Under the pieces are notes generated by a model. That model was not told where the DNA came from. It worked only from the letters and a program-made list of their open reading frames with translations, and did not search any database. Below, one piece after another: positions 33,788-42,485 of a stretch of DNA of 64,000 bases; the stretch's first letter is position 1; each line of letters starts with the position of its first letter. The position numbers and the translations under genes were made by a program. This stretch comes from RYN-230 sp963829725. Lineage in GTDB: Bacteria > Actinomycetota > Actinomycetes > Streptosporangiales > Streptosporangiaceae. The stretch spans positions 1 to 64,000 of the forward strand of contig CAWHJW010000009.1 in the NCBI GenBank assembly GCA_963829725.1. The letters are read 5' to 3'.

Positions 33788-34561
33788 TTACGGAGTCGGC
33801 GGCGTCGCTCGCTTCCACCCGATCGGCGGCGGCGTCCTGGGGGCGGGAAGCAGCCCGGTCAGGATGCGGGTCATCGCGCGGTGGAACAAGGGCTCCTGCG
33901 GGACGGGGCCGCCGCCGCCGGGCTGGCCAGCGAGCGCGGCCGCCAGGTGCGGGTGCTGGCCGCCGGCAGCGATCTGAAGCAGGTACCCGGTCAGGGATTC
34001 CTGCCACTGGGCGGTGTCCTGCCCGGCCCGCTGCTGGGTGATTTCCGCCTGCGCGAACAGCCGCACGGCCCCGGAGAACAGGCCGATCGTTTCGAGCTTG
34101 GCCTGCGCGGACATGGGTGTTCCGGCCAGCGCGGCCAGCGTGTGCTCGATGAAAGCGACCGCGTTAGGCCCGGGCAGGCTGCCGGTGGCCGGGATGTCGA
34201 GCAGCCACGGGTGCCGGTGGTAGATGGCCAGGCCCTGATGGGCTAGCCCGAGCAGGTCGGCGACCGGGTCCCCGGACAAGGGCCCGTGGTACCGGAACTC
34301 GCCGTTGACCTGATCGGCCATCAGTTCCACCAGCTCCTCCCGGGTGGCCACGTAGCGGTAGAGGGAGGCGGGCGCGGTGCCGATGGCCGCGGCCACCGAG
34401 CGCATGGTCACCGCGGCCAGGCCGCGGGCGTCGGCCAGCGTGACGCCTGCCGTGGCGATCTCCGCGCGGCTGTGCTCCGGGGCCGGCCCGCGAGCCGCGC
34501 GTTCCGGGCGGGTCCAGATGCTGGCGCCGCGGCGCCCGGGCCCCGGTAGCTGCTCGCTCAT
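33788..34561 (-). CDS. TetR-family transcriptional regulator
   Basis: A 257-residue repressor. The N-terminal HTH (about 30-75) reads I-A-T-A-G-V-T-L-A-D-A-R-G-L, V-T-M-R-S-V-A-A-A-I-G-T-A-P-A-S-L-Y-R-Y-V. The C-terminal half resembles TetR_C ligand domains with D-P-V-A-D-L-L and H-R-H-P-W-L-L. The ATG at 34561 has only a weak ribosome site. It is divergent from the alpha/beta-hydrolase gene, whose expression it most likely controls through the inverted repeat in the 86-bp spacer. Confidence 0.85.
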   Translation of the reverse strand: MSEQLPGPGRRGASIWTRPERAARGPAPEHSRAEIATAGVTLADARGLAAVTMRSVAAAIGTAPASLYRYVATREELVELMADQVNGEFRYHGPLSGDPVADLLGLAHQGLAIYHRHPWLLDIPATGSLPGPNAVAFIEHTLAALAGTPMSAQAKLETIGLFSGAVRLFAQAEITQQRAGQDTAQWQESLTGYLLQIAAGGQHPHLAAALAGQPGGGGPVPQEPLFHRAMTRILTGLLPAPRTPPPIGWKRATPPTP

Positions 34562-34569
34562 TGCGAACA

Positions 34570-34600
34570 CTGTACCCAGTAAGTTAGCCTGGCGATACAG
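34570..34600. promoter_or_regulatory. Candidate TetR operator between divergent genes
   Basis: CTGTA (34570-34574) and TACAG (34596-34600) form an inverted pair extended imperfectly by one or two bases on each side. Direct repeats GCGAACACTG and GCGAACATTG flank it. The place fits autoregulation by the adjacent TetR protein. Confidence 0.5.
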
Positions 34601-34647
34601 CGAACATTGATCGCAGTTCAATCTCGGTGACCGAGCCAGGAGCAGAC

Positions 34648-35580
34648 ATGACCGGAGCAACCGCCGCTGGCCGCTGGGCCAGCATATGGACGCCGACGCA
34701 GTATGCGCGCAACGGCACGGTGAAGCTCGCCTACGACAGGCTGGCCGGTTCGGAGGGTGACCCGCTGCTGCTCGTCATGGGCCTGGCCGTGTCCCGGTTC
34801 TGGTGGCCGGCCGGGCTGTGCCAGGAGTTCGCTGGCCGGGGGTTCGCGGTGGCCCGCTATGACCAGCGCGACGCCGGCCAGTCCACCCGCATGCCCGACA
34901 CCGCGGGGAGAAACCCGTTCCTGGCGCTGGCCCGCCATCGGGGCGCCTACTCCTCCGAGGACATGACCGACGACGCCATCGCCGTGCTGGACGCGCTGGG
35001 CTGGGAGCGGGCGCATATCTTCGGCGCGTCGCTCGGCGGGGTGATCGCCCAGCGCATTGCACTCCGCCACCCCGGCCGGGTCCTCAGCGTCACCTCGGCC
35101 ATGGCGACCTCCACCGACGTGGCCGGAATCAGGGGAGCCCGGCACCTGCGCTTCGGCCTGCTCGCCAAGCTCGCCCGGGCCAGGTTCCCCGAAGGCCGCG
35201 AGGGTGACATCGCGCTCTCGCTGCTGCTCGCCCGCGAAATCGCCTCCCCGGCCTACCCGTTCGATGAGGATGCCGCCCGGGAGTGGGTCGAGCGCGAGGT
35301 CAACTCCGGCCCCCGGGACACGAAGGCGCAAAGCCGGCAGGTCGGCGCCCCATGGCACGGCCCCAAGCTGCGTGAGCTGCACAAGCCTGTCCTGGTCCTG
35401 CACGGCGACCGGGACCCCATCCTGCGGGTCAGTGCCGCCCGCGCCACCGCCAGGGCCATCGACGGCGCCCGCCTGGTGATCCTCCCGGGCGTCGGCCACG
35501 ACCTTCCCGCGCCCTTGTGGCCCGCCATCGCCCACGAGGTCCGCCAGGTCGCCGACCAGGCACATACTGCCGCGGGCTGA
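34648..35580 (+). CDS. Alpha/beta-hydrolase
   Basis: A 310-residue hydrolase: oxyanion region M-G-L-A-V-S-R-F-W-W-P, nucleophile elbow G-A-S-L-G-G, acid H-G-D-R-D-P-I and base G-V-G-H-D-L-P. R-Y-D-Q-R-D-A-G-Q-S is typical of the esterase/methylesterase-like branch (aclacinomycin methylesterase-like). ATG 34648 with AGGAG five bases upstream is preferred to GTG 34627. It is presumably repressed by the divergent TetR gene. Substrate unknown. Confidence 0.85.
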   Translation: MTGATAAGRWASIWTPTQYARNGTVKLAYDRLAGSEGDPLLLVMGLAVSRFWWPAGLCQEFAGRGFAVARYDQRDAGQSTRMPDTAGRNPFLALARHRGAYSSEDMTDDAIAVLDALGWERAHIFGASLGGVIAQRIALRHPGRVLSVTSAMATSTDVAGIRGARHLRFGLLAKLARARFPEGREGDIALSLLLAREIASPAYPFDEDAAREWVEREVNSGPRDTKAQSRQVGAPWHGPKLRELHKPVLVLHGDRDPILRVSAARATARAIDGARLVILPGVGHDLPAPLWPAIAHEVRQVADQAHTAAG

Positions 35581-35589
35581 ACGGCCCGG

Positions 35590-35942
35590 GTGACATCATC
35601 GTCCGGCGCCCTCCTGGTCGCTTACGCCGGCCAGGAGGGCGCCGGCTGTGCAGGCCTCGCGCCCTGCCTCCTCGGAGCGCACCGCCGTGGTCCAGCGCCG
35701 CTACGTCCGGCCCGCCTGCCAGGGAAAAGGGATGGCCCGCGTCCTGATGAGCCACGCACAACAGCACGCCGCCGAGCATGGCACTACCCGGCTCATCCTT
35801 CGACGTCCTGCCCGCCCGCGCCACCGTCATCAGCTTCCAACGGCGCCCCGGCTACACCGAAACCGAGCCCTACGCCAGCGAATCACCCGTCCCCATGATC
35901 TACATGGAACGGCTCATCACTGGGCGGCCGACGCCGGGTTGA
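35590..35942 (+). pseudogene. GNAT acetyltransferase broken by two frameshifts
   Basis: Three frames in succession give one GNAT protein: L-V-A-Y-A-G-Q-E-G-A-G-C-A-G-L; then R-R-Y-V-R-P-A-C-Q-G-K-G-M-A-R-V-L-M (acetyl-CoA loop); then F-D-V-L-P-A-R-A-T-V-I-S-F-Q-R-R-P-G-Y-T-E-T-E-P-Y and M-I-Y-M-E-R. It overlaps the 3' end of the NYN gene by 26 bp on the opposite strand. Confidence 0.65.
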
Positions 35943-36891
35943 GCCGTACGAGCCGCGCAGTGCTTGTCTCGTCGAGCTCGGCCACGGCTTCCCGTGACTT
36001 CACGAAGTCCGAGAATGAGCGGTAGCCGAGGGCCCTCTCGCTGAAAGACGGGTCCATGCGCCTCATCTGGCTCTTCACGGCGGAGCTGTGCAGCCAGTCC
36101 GCGTCATCCTTTTCCTGGCCGAGCCGCAGCGCCCGTTCCAGGAGCCTGGTCGCCACTTGCTGCGGGTCTTCGGGCTCGGGCTCAGCTTCCTCGGTCACCG
36201 CGGCCGCTGGCCGCCTGGCCCGTCGTGAGCCCCGCGCGGGCGGCGCGCTGCCGGGGTCCTCACGGTCCGGCTGCGCGCCATCCGCCCCCGCGGCTGGCAG
36301 CGGGGAGGCGCCGGCGGGGGTAATCCCCGGAAGCGCGTCGTAGGTCACGAGCTCGTCGCACGCCGCAGCCAGCGCCCGGCTGGTCGATCCGGCGACCCCC
36401 ACGCCCACGACGTAACGGCCCAGACGCCGGCATCGCTGGGCCAGGGCGATGTAATCCGAGTCCCCGGCCACGATCACCACGTGGGTCAGGTCCGGCAGGC
36501 GGAACATGTCCTCCACGGCATCCACGGCCAGCCTGATGTCGGCACCGTTCTTGGCGTAGGCGGCGGTGGGGAAGAGCTGCACCAGGTCCACGGCCCGGCT
36601 GACGAGCTGCCCGCGGTAGTCGGCGTTCACCGGGGCTGACCAGTCCGCATAGGCGCGGGTCAGCACGAGGGTGCCGAATGATGAGGCGAAGTCGATCACC
36701 GCGCCGACGTCAACGGTGGCGCGCCGGAGCTTCTCGGCGAAGTCGGAATCGGCCGCCTTGCCCGGGCTGCTGAGCCCGCGTGCCTTGTCCCGCTGGAACT
36801 GGCCCCGGCCGTGCACCTGGTCATAGCGTGAGATAACGATGTTGTCGAAGTCGATGTAGACGGCGACACGGGGCACGCCAGGGTCGTTCAT
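35917..36891 (-). CDS. NYN-domain (PIN-like) protein with C-terminal LOTUS/OST-HTH domain
   Basis: A 324-residue protein. Residues about 8-190 are a NYN nuclease-fold domain with the acidic set Asp14/Asp16 (Y-I-D-F-D-N), N-G-A-D-I-R-L-A-V-D and A-G-D-S-D-Y. A charged, low-complexity linker (about 200-245) follows. The C-terminal part (L-L-E-R-A-L-R-L-G, W-L-H-S-S-A-V-K-S-Q-M-R-R-M-D-P-S-F-S-E-R-A-L-G-Y-R-S-F-S-D-F-V) is a LOTUS/OST-HTH domain, which binds RNA or protein partners. The combination suggests a metal-dependent ribonuclease with its own RNA-recognition module. Family members are related to LabA and MARF1-like proteins. No operon partner is seen. Confidence 0.85.
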   Translation of the reverse strand: MNDPGVPRVAVYIDFDNIVISRYDQVHGRGQFQRDKARGLSSPGKAADSDFAEKLRRATVDVGAVIDFASSFGTLVLTRAYADWSAPVNADYRGQLVSRAVDLVQLFPTAAYAKNGADIRLAVDAVEDMFRLPDLTHVVIVAGDSDYIALAQRCRRLGRYVVGVGVAGSTSRALAAACDELVTYDALPGITPAGASPLPAAGADGAQPDREDPGSAPPARGSRRARRPAAAVTEEAEPEPEDPQQVATRLLERALRLGQEKDDADWLHSSAVKSQMRRMDPSFSERALGYRSFSDFVKSREAVAELDETSTARLVRLNPASAAQ

Positions 36892-37065
36892 CGCTGCTCT
36901 TCTCGTCGGGACGCCCTCGTGAGGCCAGCCTGCCCGGACACTCCAGGGTGACCTGGTTCAACAGTAGGACGCACGAAGCCGCCGGCCTCACGGAGATCAC
37001 TATTGTGGCGCAGGAGCGGCCCGCGCCCAATGATCCTCCCGGGTCGGCCGGGTCGTGACCAGTGG

Positions 37066-37821
37066 TCAGGGAGACTGGCGCGGCCCGCCCAGCGGGGTGG
37101 CGTCCACGTCAAAGGCGACAATGTAGAGATGCCGGCCCTGGCTGGTGACCTTTTCCACCTCGGTAACCCGGATCGCGAATTGCGGGTTGGACTGGGGGAT
37201 GGGCCAGGCAATGCCGATGCCGTAGGTGAGGACGCCTTCGAAGTCGCCGGCGGGGGCCCAGCTGGCCATCCGGGTCATGCCCAGGCCGGGGGGCGGCTGC
37301 GAGACGATGGATGCCCGGCTACTGGCGGTGTGGGCCTGGGCCTCATGGAACGTCACCTTGAGCACGCTATTACCCGGCAGCGAGATGGATAGCCCGCTGG
37401 GGTCATTCACGAGCGCGCCGACGAACTCGCCTGATAGCCCGGGAATGCGGTGGTGAAGGTGAAGGACATGCGGTTGTAGGGCCGCTGGCCCGGTTCAGCC
37501 GGGTGGTCGCCGGTGCTGATGGCAATCAGCCCGGCCACCGGCGGCACCGGGTAGGCGTGCGGCACGCTGGCTGAGCGGTTCACGTCGTTGGGCCAGTGCC
37601 ACGGGTAGGTGACCCGCGAGGACAGCACCGTTCCAGCGGCCGCGGCCGCGGCCGTGGCGGCAGGCGGCGCCGGCGCCGGGGAACGCGCTGGGGACGTGCC
37701 GCGCGGTAACGGCGAGGGGGAGGCCGCGGTCTGGGACTTGGTCGTCGTACACCCCGCCAGCGCCAGCACCAGGGTGGAGGGCGAGCAGGCCCCCAGCCTG
37801 GGTCTTGCGGATCAGTGTCAT
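37066..37821 (-). pseudogene. AMIN-like domain lipoprotein, two frameshifts
   Basis: The start ATG 37821 has AGGAGG at good distance and gives M-T-L-I-R-K-T-Q-A-G-G-L-L-A. After one extra C in GCCCTCC (about 37785) the lipobox frame continues T-L-V-L-A-L-A-G-C. The middle section has an Ala/Pro linker and T-Y-P-W-H-W-P-N-D. A second shift near 37435 joins A-F-P-G-Y-Q to E-F-V-G-A-L-V-N-D-P-S-G-L-S-I-S-L-P-G. The end (D-F-E-G-V-L-T-Y-G-I-G-I, F-A-I-R-V-T-E-V) matches AMIN-like beta domains of actinobacterial lipoproteins. If the two bases are sequencing errors the gene is intact. Confidence 0.7.
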
Positions 37822-37868
37822 CACGACCTCCTGGGCAACCCGCCCCCGGGCGCCTGGCCGGGGCATGC

Positions 37869-38267
37869 TCAGGCGGTCTTGGGCGCCCGGCGGGAGGAGC
37901 TGCTGCTCCCGGAGGCCAGCGTGTGCCGGACGGTCGCGAGCACCCACAGCGCGGCCATCGATGCCGCCACCGTCGCCAGCATGGCGGTGCCACCGGTCAC
38001 CAGGGCGATGACCCCGGTCACCAGGGCTGCTAGGGCGCCGACGGCCGAGGCGAGCTCGATGCAGGCGGCCGGCGGACGCGGGCCTTCGCGGGTGGCCCCG
38101 TAGACCGCGGCCATCTGCTTCTGGTCGGCCAGGCAGGCGGCCCAGCCCAGGCCGAACACGACCGCGGCGGTGACCCGGACGGACCAGCCGGTCACCCACG
38201 GGACGTAGATGGCCACGGCCACGCCCACGAAAAGGGTTGCCAGGCCATCCCTGATGGTGAGGCGCAT
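37869..38267 (-). CDS. Small integral membrane protein
   Basis: A 132-residue protein with four likely membrane segments (about 8-25, 29-46, 67-87, 90-110) and a Ser/Arg-rich tail. The ATG at 38267 has GGAGGAGG upstream, a strong signal. The first stretch (LTIRDGLATLFVGVAVAIYV) is familiar from unnamed actinobacterial membrane proteins. No function can be given. Confidence 0.7.
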   Translation of the reverse strand: MRLTIRDGLATLFVGVAVAIYVPWVTGWSVRVTAAVVFGLGWAACLADQKQMAAVYGATREGPRPPAACIELASAVGALAALVTGVIALVTGGTAMLATVAASMAALWVLATVRHTLASGSSSSSRRAPKTA

Positions 38268-38602
38268 CTCTGCCTCCTCCCGGTCCCCGCCCGGCCGGCG
38301 ATCGGCCACATGCCGGGCGGCTACCCCACGCTTCCCCGGGACCCGCCGGGCGCCAGGTGCGTTGGTCCCTGCGGCGCAGGCACTTGTCCCCGCGGCGCAC
38401 GCACCGGCCCGGCCGCGGGGCAGCCGGCTCCACCGGGTCACTCCGGGCGGGTGATGCGCGGCGGAGCGGCCCTTTGCCAGCATGATCGGGCGGGCCGCCG
38501 TGCCCAGGCGCGGATGCTGCGTGCAGAGCGCTGCGCCGGCTTCGCCCGGGAGTCATGTCCGGGCGGGGCCAGCAAAACCCCCCGCGCCTTAAGGAGTGCC
38601 AG
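38268..38602. other. Gene-free region between divergent genes
   Basis: About 335 bp holding the promoters of the membrane protein and the sulfatase. GCGGCGCA occurs twice near 38370 and 38392. AAGGAG before 38603 sets the sulfatase start. Nothing else recognised. Confidence 0.45.
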
Positions 38603-40960
38603 GTGAGCAAGCCCTTCAGCGGAAAGATCAGCATCGACATCCGGGACTCGGTTCCCGACTGGGCGCCGTTCGAGCCGCCGAAGGCACCCGATGGTGCCCC
38701 CAACGTGGTGTACATCGTGCTGGACGACGTTGGCTTCTCGGCGATGAGCGGCTACGGCGGCCCGATCGATACGCCGAACATCGACCGGATCGCCGCCGAC
38801 GGGGTCCGCTACACGCAGTGGCACACCACGGCGCTGTGCTCGCCGACCCGGTCTTGCCTGCTGACCGGCCGCAACCACACCCGTAACTCGATGGCGTGCA
38901 TCACCGAGGGAGCGATTGGGTTCCCGAACGCCAGCGGGACCATCCCGCCGGAAAACGGCATGCTGTCGGAGATCCTGGCCGAGCGGGGATGGAACACCTA
39001 CATGGTCGGCAAGTGGCACCTGTGCCCGACGGTGGAGATGAACGTCGCATCGACCCGGCGGAACTGGCCGTCCGGCCGCGGCTTCGAGCGCTGGTATGGG
39101 TTCCTCGGCGCCGAGACCAACCAGTGGTACCCGGACCTGGTCTACGACAACCACCCGGTGGACCAGCCGAAGTCACCCGAAGAGGGTTATCACCTCACTG
39201 AGGATCTCACCGACAAGGCGATCGAGTTCATCACTGACGCGAAGGTGATCGCGCCGGACAAGCCGTTCTTCGTGTACTACGCACCGGGCGCCGCGCACGC
39301 GCCGCACCATGTCTCCAAGGAATGGGCCGACAAGTTCAAGGGCCGCTTCGACATGGGCTACGAGGCGATGCGGGAGCAGACCCTGGCCCGGCAGAAGGAA
39401 ATGGGCATCGTCCCGGCCGATACCGGGCTCCCCCCGGTCAACCCGATCGGCACGCCCGAGACCCGCCAGGGGCCCGACGGCCAGCCATTCCCGCCGCTCG
39501 ATGTCACCAGGCCGTGGGACTCGCTGACCGCCGACGAGAAACGGCTGTTCGCGCGCATGGCCGAGGTCTATGCGGGGTTCCTCGCCCACGCCGACCATCA
39601 CATCGGGCGGCTGCTGGACTACCTGGAGGAGTCCGGGCAGCGGGAGAACACGATGATCATCGTGGTGTCGGATAACGGTGCCTCGGGGGAGGGCGGCCCG
39701 GACGGGTCGGTCAACGAGATGCTGTTCGCGAACGGCATCCCCGACAACATCCAGACCAACCTGGCGATGATCGACCAGCTGGGCGGGACGAAGACCTATA
39801 ACCACTACCCGAACGGCTGGGCGATGGCCTTCAACACCCCGTTCAAGATGTGGAAGCGGTACGAGTTCAACGGCGGCACCGCCGACCCGTGCATCATCTC
39901 CTGGCCCTCCACCACAGCGGGCCGGGGCGAGATAAGGCACCAGTACCACCACGCCATCGACATCGTGCCGAGCATCCTGGACGCCCTCGGCGTCGAGCCC
40001 CCGGAAACGATCAAGGGCCATGTGCAGAGCCGGATCGACGGGGTGAGCATGCGCTACAGCGTGGACGACGCATCCGCGCCGTCCGCCCGCAGCACCCAGT
40101 TCTACTCGATGCTGGGCTCGCGCGGCATCTGGCACGACGGCTGGAAGGCCGTCACCACCCACCCCACGCTCAGCGGCTGGGGCCACTTCAACGACGACAC
40201 CTGGGAGCTGTACCACACCGACACCGACCGGGCCGAACTGCACGACCTGGCCGCTGAGCACCCGGACAAGCTCCGCGAACTGGTCAACCTGTGGTTCGCC
40301 GAAGCGGGCGACAACGGCGTCTTCCCGCTCGATGACCGGTCCCCGCTGGAGATCATCATCACGCCACGGCCGCAGCTGGCCTCGCCCCGCGACCGCTACG
40401 CCTACTTCCCGAACACGGCCGAGGTGCCCGAGGCGCAGGCGGTCAACGTCCGCAACCGCGCCTTCACGATCGGGGCGCTGGTCAACATCCCCGCTCCTGG
40501 CGCGCAGGGCGTGCTGTTCGCGCACGGGTCCCGGTTCGGCGGGCACGCACTCTACGTGAAGGACAACCGGCTGCACTACGTGAACAACTTTGTCGGCATG
40601 GCCGAGCAGAAGATCGACGCCACCCAGGACATCCCGACCGGGCAGGATCTGATCCTGTCCGCCTCGTTCGACAAGGACGGGGAAGACCCGCCGCACGTGT
40701 CCACCGGGATCTTGTCCCTGTACTACGGGGACAAGAAGGTCGGCGAGGGCCGGATCAGGACCCAGCCCGGGATGTTCAGCCTGGCCGGCGAAGGGCTGTG
40801 CGTGGGCCGCGACAGCGGCGAGCCGGTCACCGGCGACTACCCGGGCCCGCATCCGCACGCCTTTACCGGCGGCACGATCAAGCGGGTCGCGGTGGACGTC
40901 AGCGGTGACCCCTACGTGGACCTCGAGCGGGAGGCTGCGGCCATGCTTGCCCGCGAGTAG
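38603..40960 (+). CDS. Arylsulfatase (type I, formylglycine-dependent)
   Basis: A 785-residue sulfatase. Y-I-V-L-D-D with metal-binding Asp41/Asp42, then the signature C-S-P-T-R-S, in which Cys79 is converted to formylglycine; G-K-W-H and V-S-D-N-G-A-S-G-E-G-G supply further active-site residues. The large C-terminal region (about 560-785) is a beta-sandwich typical of long arylsulfatases. The GTG start at 38603 is supported by AAGGAG seven bases upstream. No signal peptide is visible, so it may act in the cytoplasm. A formylglycine-generating enzyme must be encoded elsewhere. Confidence 0.9.
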   Translation: MSKPFSGKISIDIRDSVPDWAPFEPPKAPDGAPNVVYIVLDDVGFSAMSGYGGPIDTPNIDRIAADGVRYTQWHTTALCSPTRSCLLTGRNHTRNSMACITEGAIGFPNASGTIPPENGMLSEILAERGWNTYMVGKWHLCPTVEMNVASTRRNWPSGRGFERWYGFLGAETNQWYPDLVYDNHPVDQPKSPEEGYHLTEDLTDKAIEFITDAKVIAPDKPFFVYYAPGAAHAPHHVSKEWADKFKGRFDMGYEAMREQTLARQKEMGIVPADTGLPPVNPIGTPETRQGPDGQPFPPLDVTRPWDSLTADEKRLFARMAEVYAGFLAHADHHIGRLLDYLEESGQRENTMIIVVSDNGASGEGGPDGSVNEMLFANGIPDNIQTNLAMIDQLGGTKTYNHYPNGWAMAFNTPFKMWKRYEFNGGTADPCIISWPSTTAGRGEIRHQYHHAIDIVPSILDALGVEPPETIKGHVQSRIDGVSMRYSVDDASAPSARSTQFYSMLGSRGIWHDGWKAVTTHPTLSGWGHFNDDTWELYHTDTDRAELHDLAAEHPDKLRELVNLWFAEAGDNGVFPLDDRSPLEIIITPRPQLASPRDRYAYFPNTAEVPEAQAVNVRNRAFTIGALVNIPAPGAQGVLFAHGSRFGGHALYVKDNRLHYVNNFVGMAEQKIDATQDIPTGQDLILSASFDKDGEDPPHVSTGILSLYYGDKKVGEGRIRTQPGMFSLAGEGLCVGRDSGEPVTGDYPGPHPHAFTGGTIKRVAVDVSGDPYVDLEREAAAMLARE

Positions 40961-40966
40961 GCAGGC

Positions 40967-41610
40967 ATGGTCGTCAACCTCATGGTCCTGGGGCTCGCGA
41001 TCGCCCTGGAGCCGATCACGCTGGTCGCGTTCATCCTGATCCTCAGTGCCGAGAAGGGCGTGCTGAAAGGGCTGGCGTTCATCCTGGGCTGGATGGCCTG
41101 CCTGGTAGCGGTGATCGCGGCCATTGTCCTGCTGACCGGGGGCAAGCCGCCGGCTCCGCACACCTCGTCCTCGACCGCCGCCCTGGTGATCAAGGCGCTC
41201 CTGGGTGCCCTGCTGATCTGGGTCGGTTTCCGGCGGGAGCGCCACCGGGCCGGCCCAGGAAGCCGCCGGCCTGGATGGCGCGCCTGGACCACCTGTCGCC
41301 GTGGACGGCGGCCGGGCTGGGCGTCTTCCTGCAGCCCTGGTCACTGGTGGCCGCCGCGGCCGCCACGGTTGTCGGGGCCAAGCTGTCCACGGCGGGCGAC
41401 TGGCTGACGCTCGTGCTGTTCTGCCTGCTGGCCACGTCGGCCTTCCTGGCCATGGAGCTGTACGCGGTCTTCGCGCCCGAGGCGGCCGCCCAGCGGCTGG
41501 GCGAGATGCAGAAGTGGATCAACAGCCACACTGACCAGGCAATCGTCGTGCTGTCCCTGGTCGTGGGTGCCTGGCTGCTCGGGCACAGCATCTACCTGAT
41601 CGTGTCGTAG
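40967..41610 (+). pseudogene. GAP-family membrane protein, single frameshift
   Basis: The first frame gives three membrane segments starting M-V-V-N-L-M-V-L-G-L-A-I-A-L-E-P, L-I-L-S-A-E-K-G-V-L-K-G-L-A-F. After a one-base shift near 41253 (GGCCCAGG) it continues K-P-P-A-W-M-A-R-L-D-H-L-S-P-W, three more segments and G-A-W-L-L-G-H-S-I-Y-L-I-V-S. Together they make a complete GAP-family protein (Sap-like; linked to glycolipid transport in mycobacteria). It starts 6 bp after the sulfatase. Either the membrane protein is lost or the base is an assembly error. Confidence 0.75.
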
Positions 41611-41622
41611 CGCCCGCTGCGG

Positions 41623-41666
41623 CCGGGCGGTGTGCGGGCCCGGGCCTCGTGCCCACACCGGCCCGG
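41623..41666. terminator. Bidirectional hairpin between convergent genes
   Basis: An imperfect GC-rich inverted repeat (arms about 41623-41639 and 41651-41666) fills the 59-bp space between the converging GAP-family and membrane-protein genes. It has no U-tract, as is usual for actinomycete terminators. Confidence 0.5.
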
Positions 41667-41669
41667 GGA

Positions 41670-42374
41670 CTAGAGCACGTTGATGGCCCGGGCGATCACC
41701 AGCGCGGCCAGGATGAGCGACCCGGCCGCCTCGAGCATCATGAGCAGCTTGGCCCACGGCCTGATCGCTGACACGTCGGTCGGGCTGAAGGCGGTGGCCG
41801 TCCAGAAGGCCAGCGACAGGTAGTCGACAAACTTCGGCACCCAGCTGGCGGACACGTAGCTGGAGTGCTGCATCTCGGGGAAGATGAAGGCCGGGTTGCG
41901 GTCCGGGTGGTGGGCCCGGGCGGCGGCGCCGCCGCGGTCGAGGTCCCAGTACCACAGCCCGAACGCGATCACGTTCGTCGCCCAGATCACCGCGCCGGCG
42001 GCCAGCAGCGCGCCCGGGTTCTTCGCGAACAGCTTGCTGTTGGTGAGGATGTCGATGACCAGCCGGAGCGCGGCCACCAGGTTCGCCAGCGTGATGAGGG
42101 CGATGACGGTACCGGTGACGACCCGCAGCCAGGTGCGCTGCCGGTCGATGCGGCCCGGGTCCCCGATGATCATCACGGCCAGCAGCGCGACCAGCACGGC
42201 CGGGACTACCCAGGCCGGCTGGACGCGGTACTGGGCGGGCAGGGCCACGTGCAGGCCGGCGACGACGAGGATCGCCGTGGCGGCCGGCCACCAGTGCTCA
42301 CCCCGCCGCCCGCCGGCGCTGGCTCGGGGGCGGACTGGCGGGCCGGTTTCCGGCCGATAGTCACGCTCCATCAT
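41670..42374 (-). CDS. Multi-pass membrane protein with ion-channel-like C-terminus
   Basis: A 234-residue protein with about six hydrophobic segments. The last two frame F-V-D-Y-L-S-L-A-F-W-T-A-T-A-F-S-P-T-D, with W-A-K-L-L-M-M-L-E-A after it, resembling DUF1345-like and two-helix channel proteins. A soluble loop with F-I-F-P-E-M-Q lies before it. The start ATG 42374 (or 42371) is chosen because upstream sequence in the same frame is the antisense of the DUF2252 gene. Function unproven. Confidence 0.65.
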   Translation of the reverse strand: MMERDYRPETGPPVRPRASAGGRRGEHWWPAATAILVVAGLHVALPAQYRVQPAWVVPAVLVALLAVMIIGDPGRIDRQRTWLRVVTGTVIALITLANLVAALRLVIDILTNSKLFAKNPGALLAAGAVIWATNVIAFGLWYWDLDRGGAAARAHHPDRNPAFIFPEMQHSSYVSASWVPKFVDYLSLAFWTATAFSPTDVSAIRPWAKLLMMLEAAGSLILAALVIARAINVL

Positions 42375-42485
42375 GATCCAGGCCGCCCGGAGCCGGAATC
42401 GTCCCTTCCGGATGATGTCCCGCCGCCGCGAGTCCCGCAAAATGTGGCAATCAGGGCGGGGAGATGGCCAGCACGGGAGGGCCGG

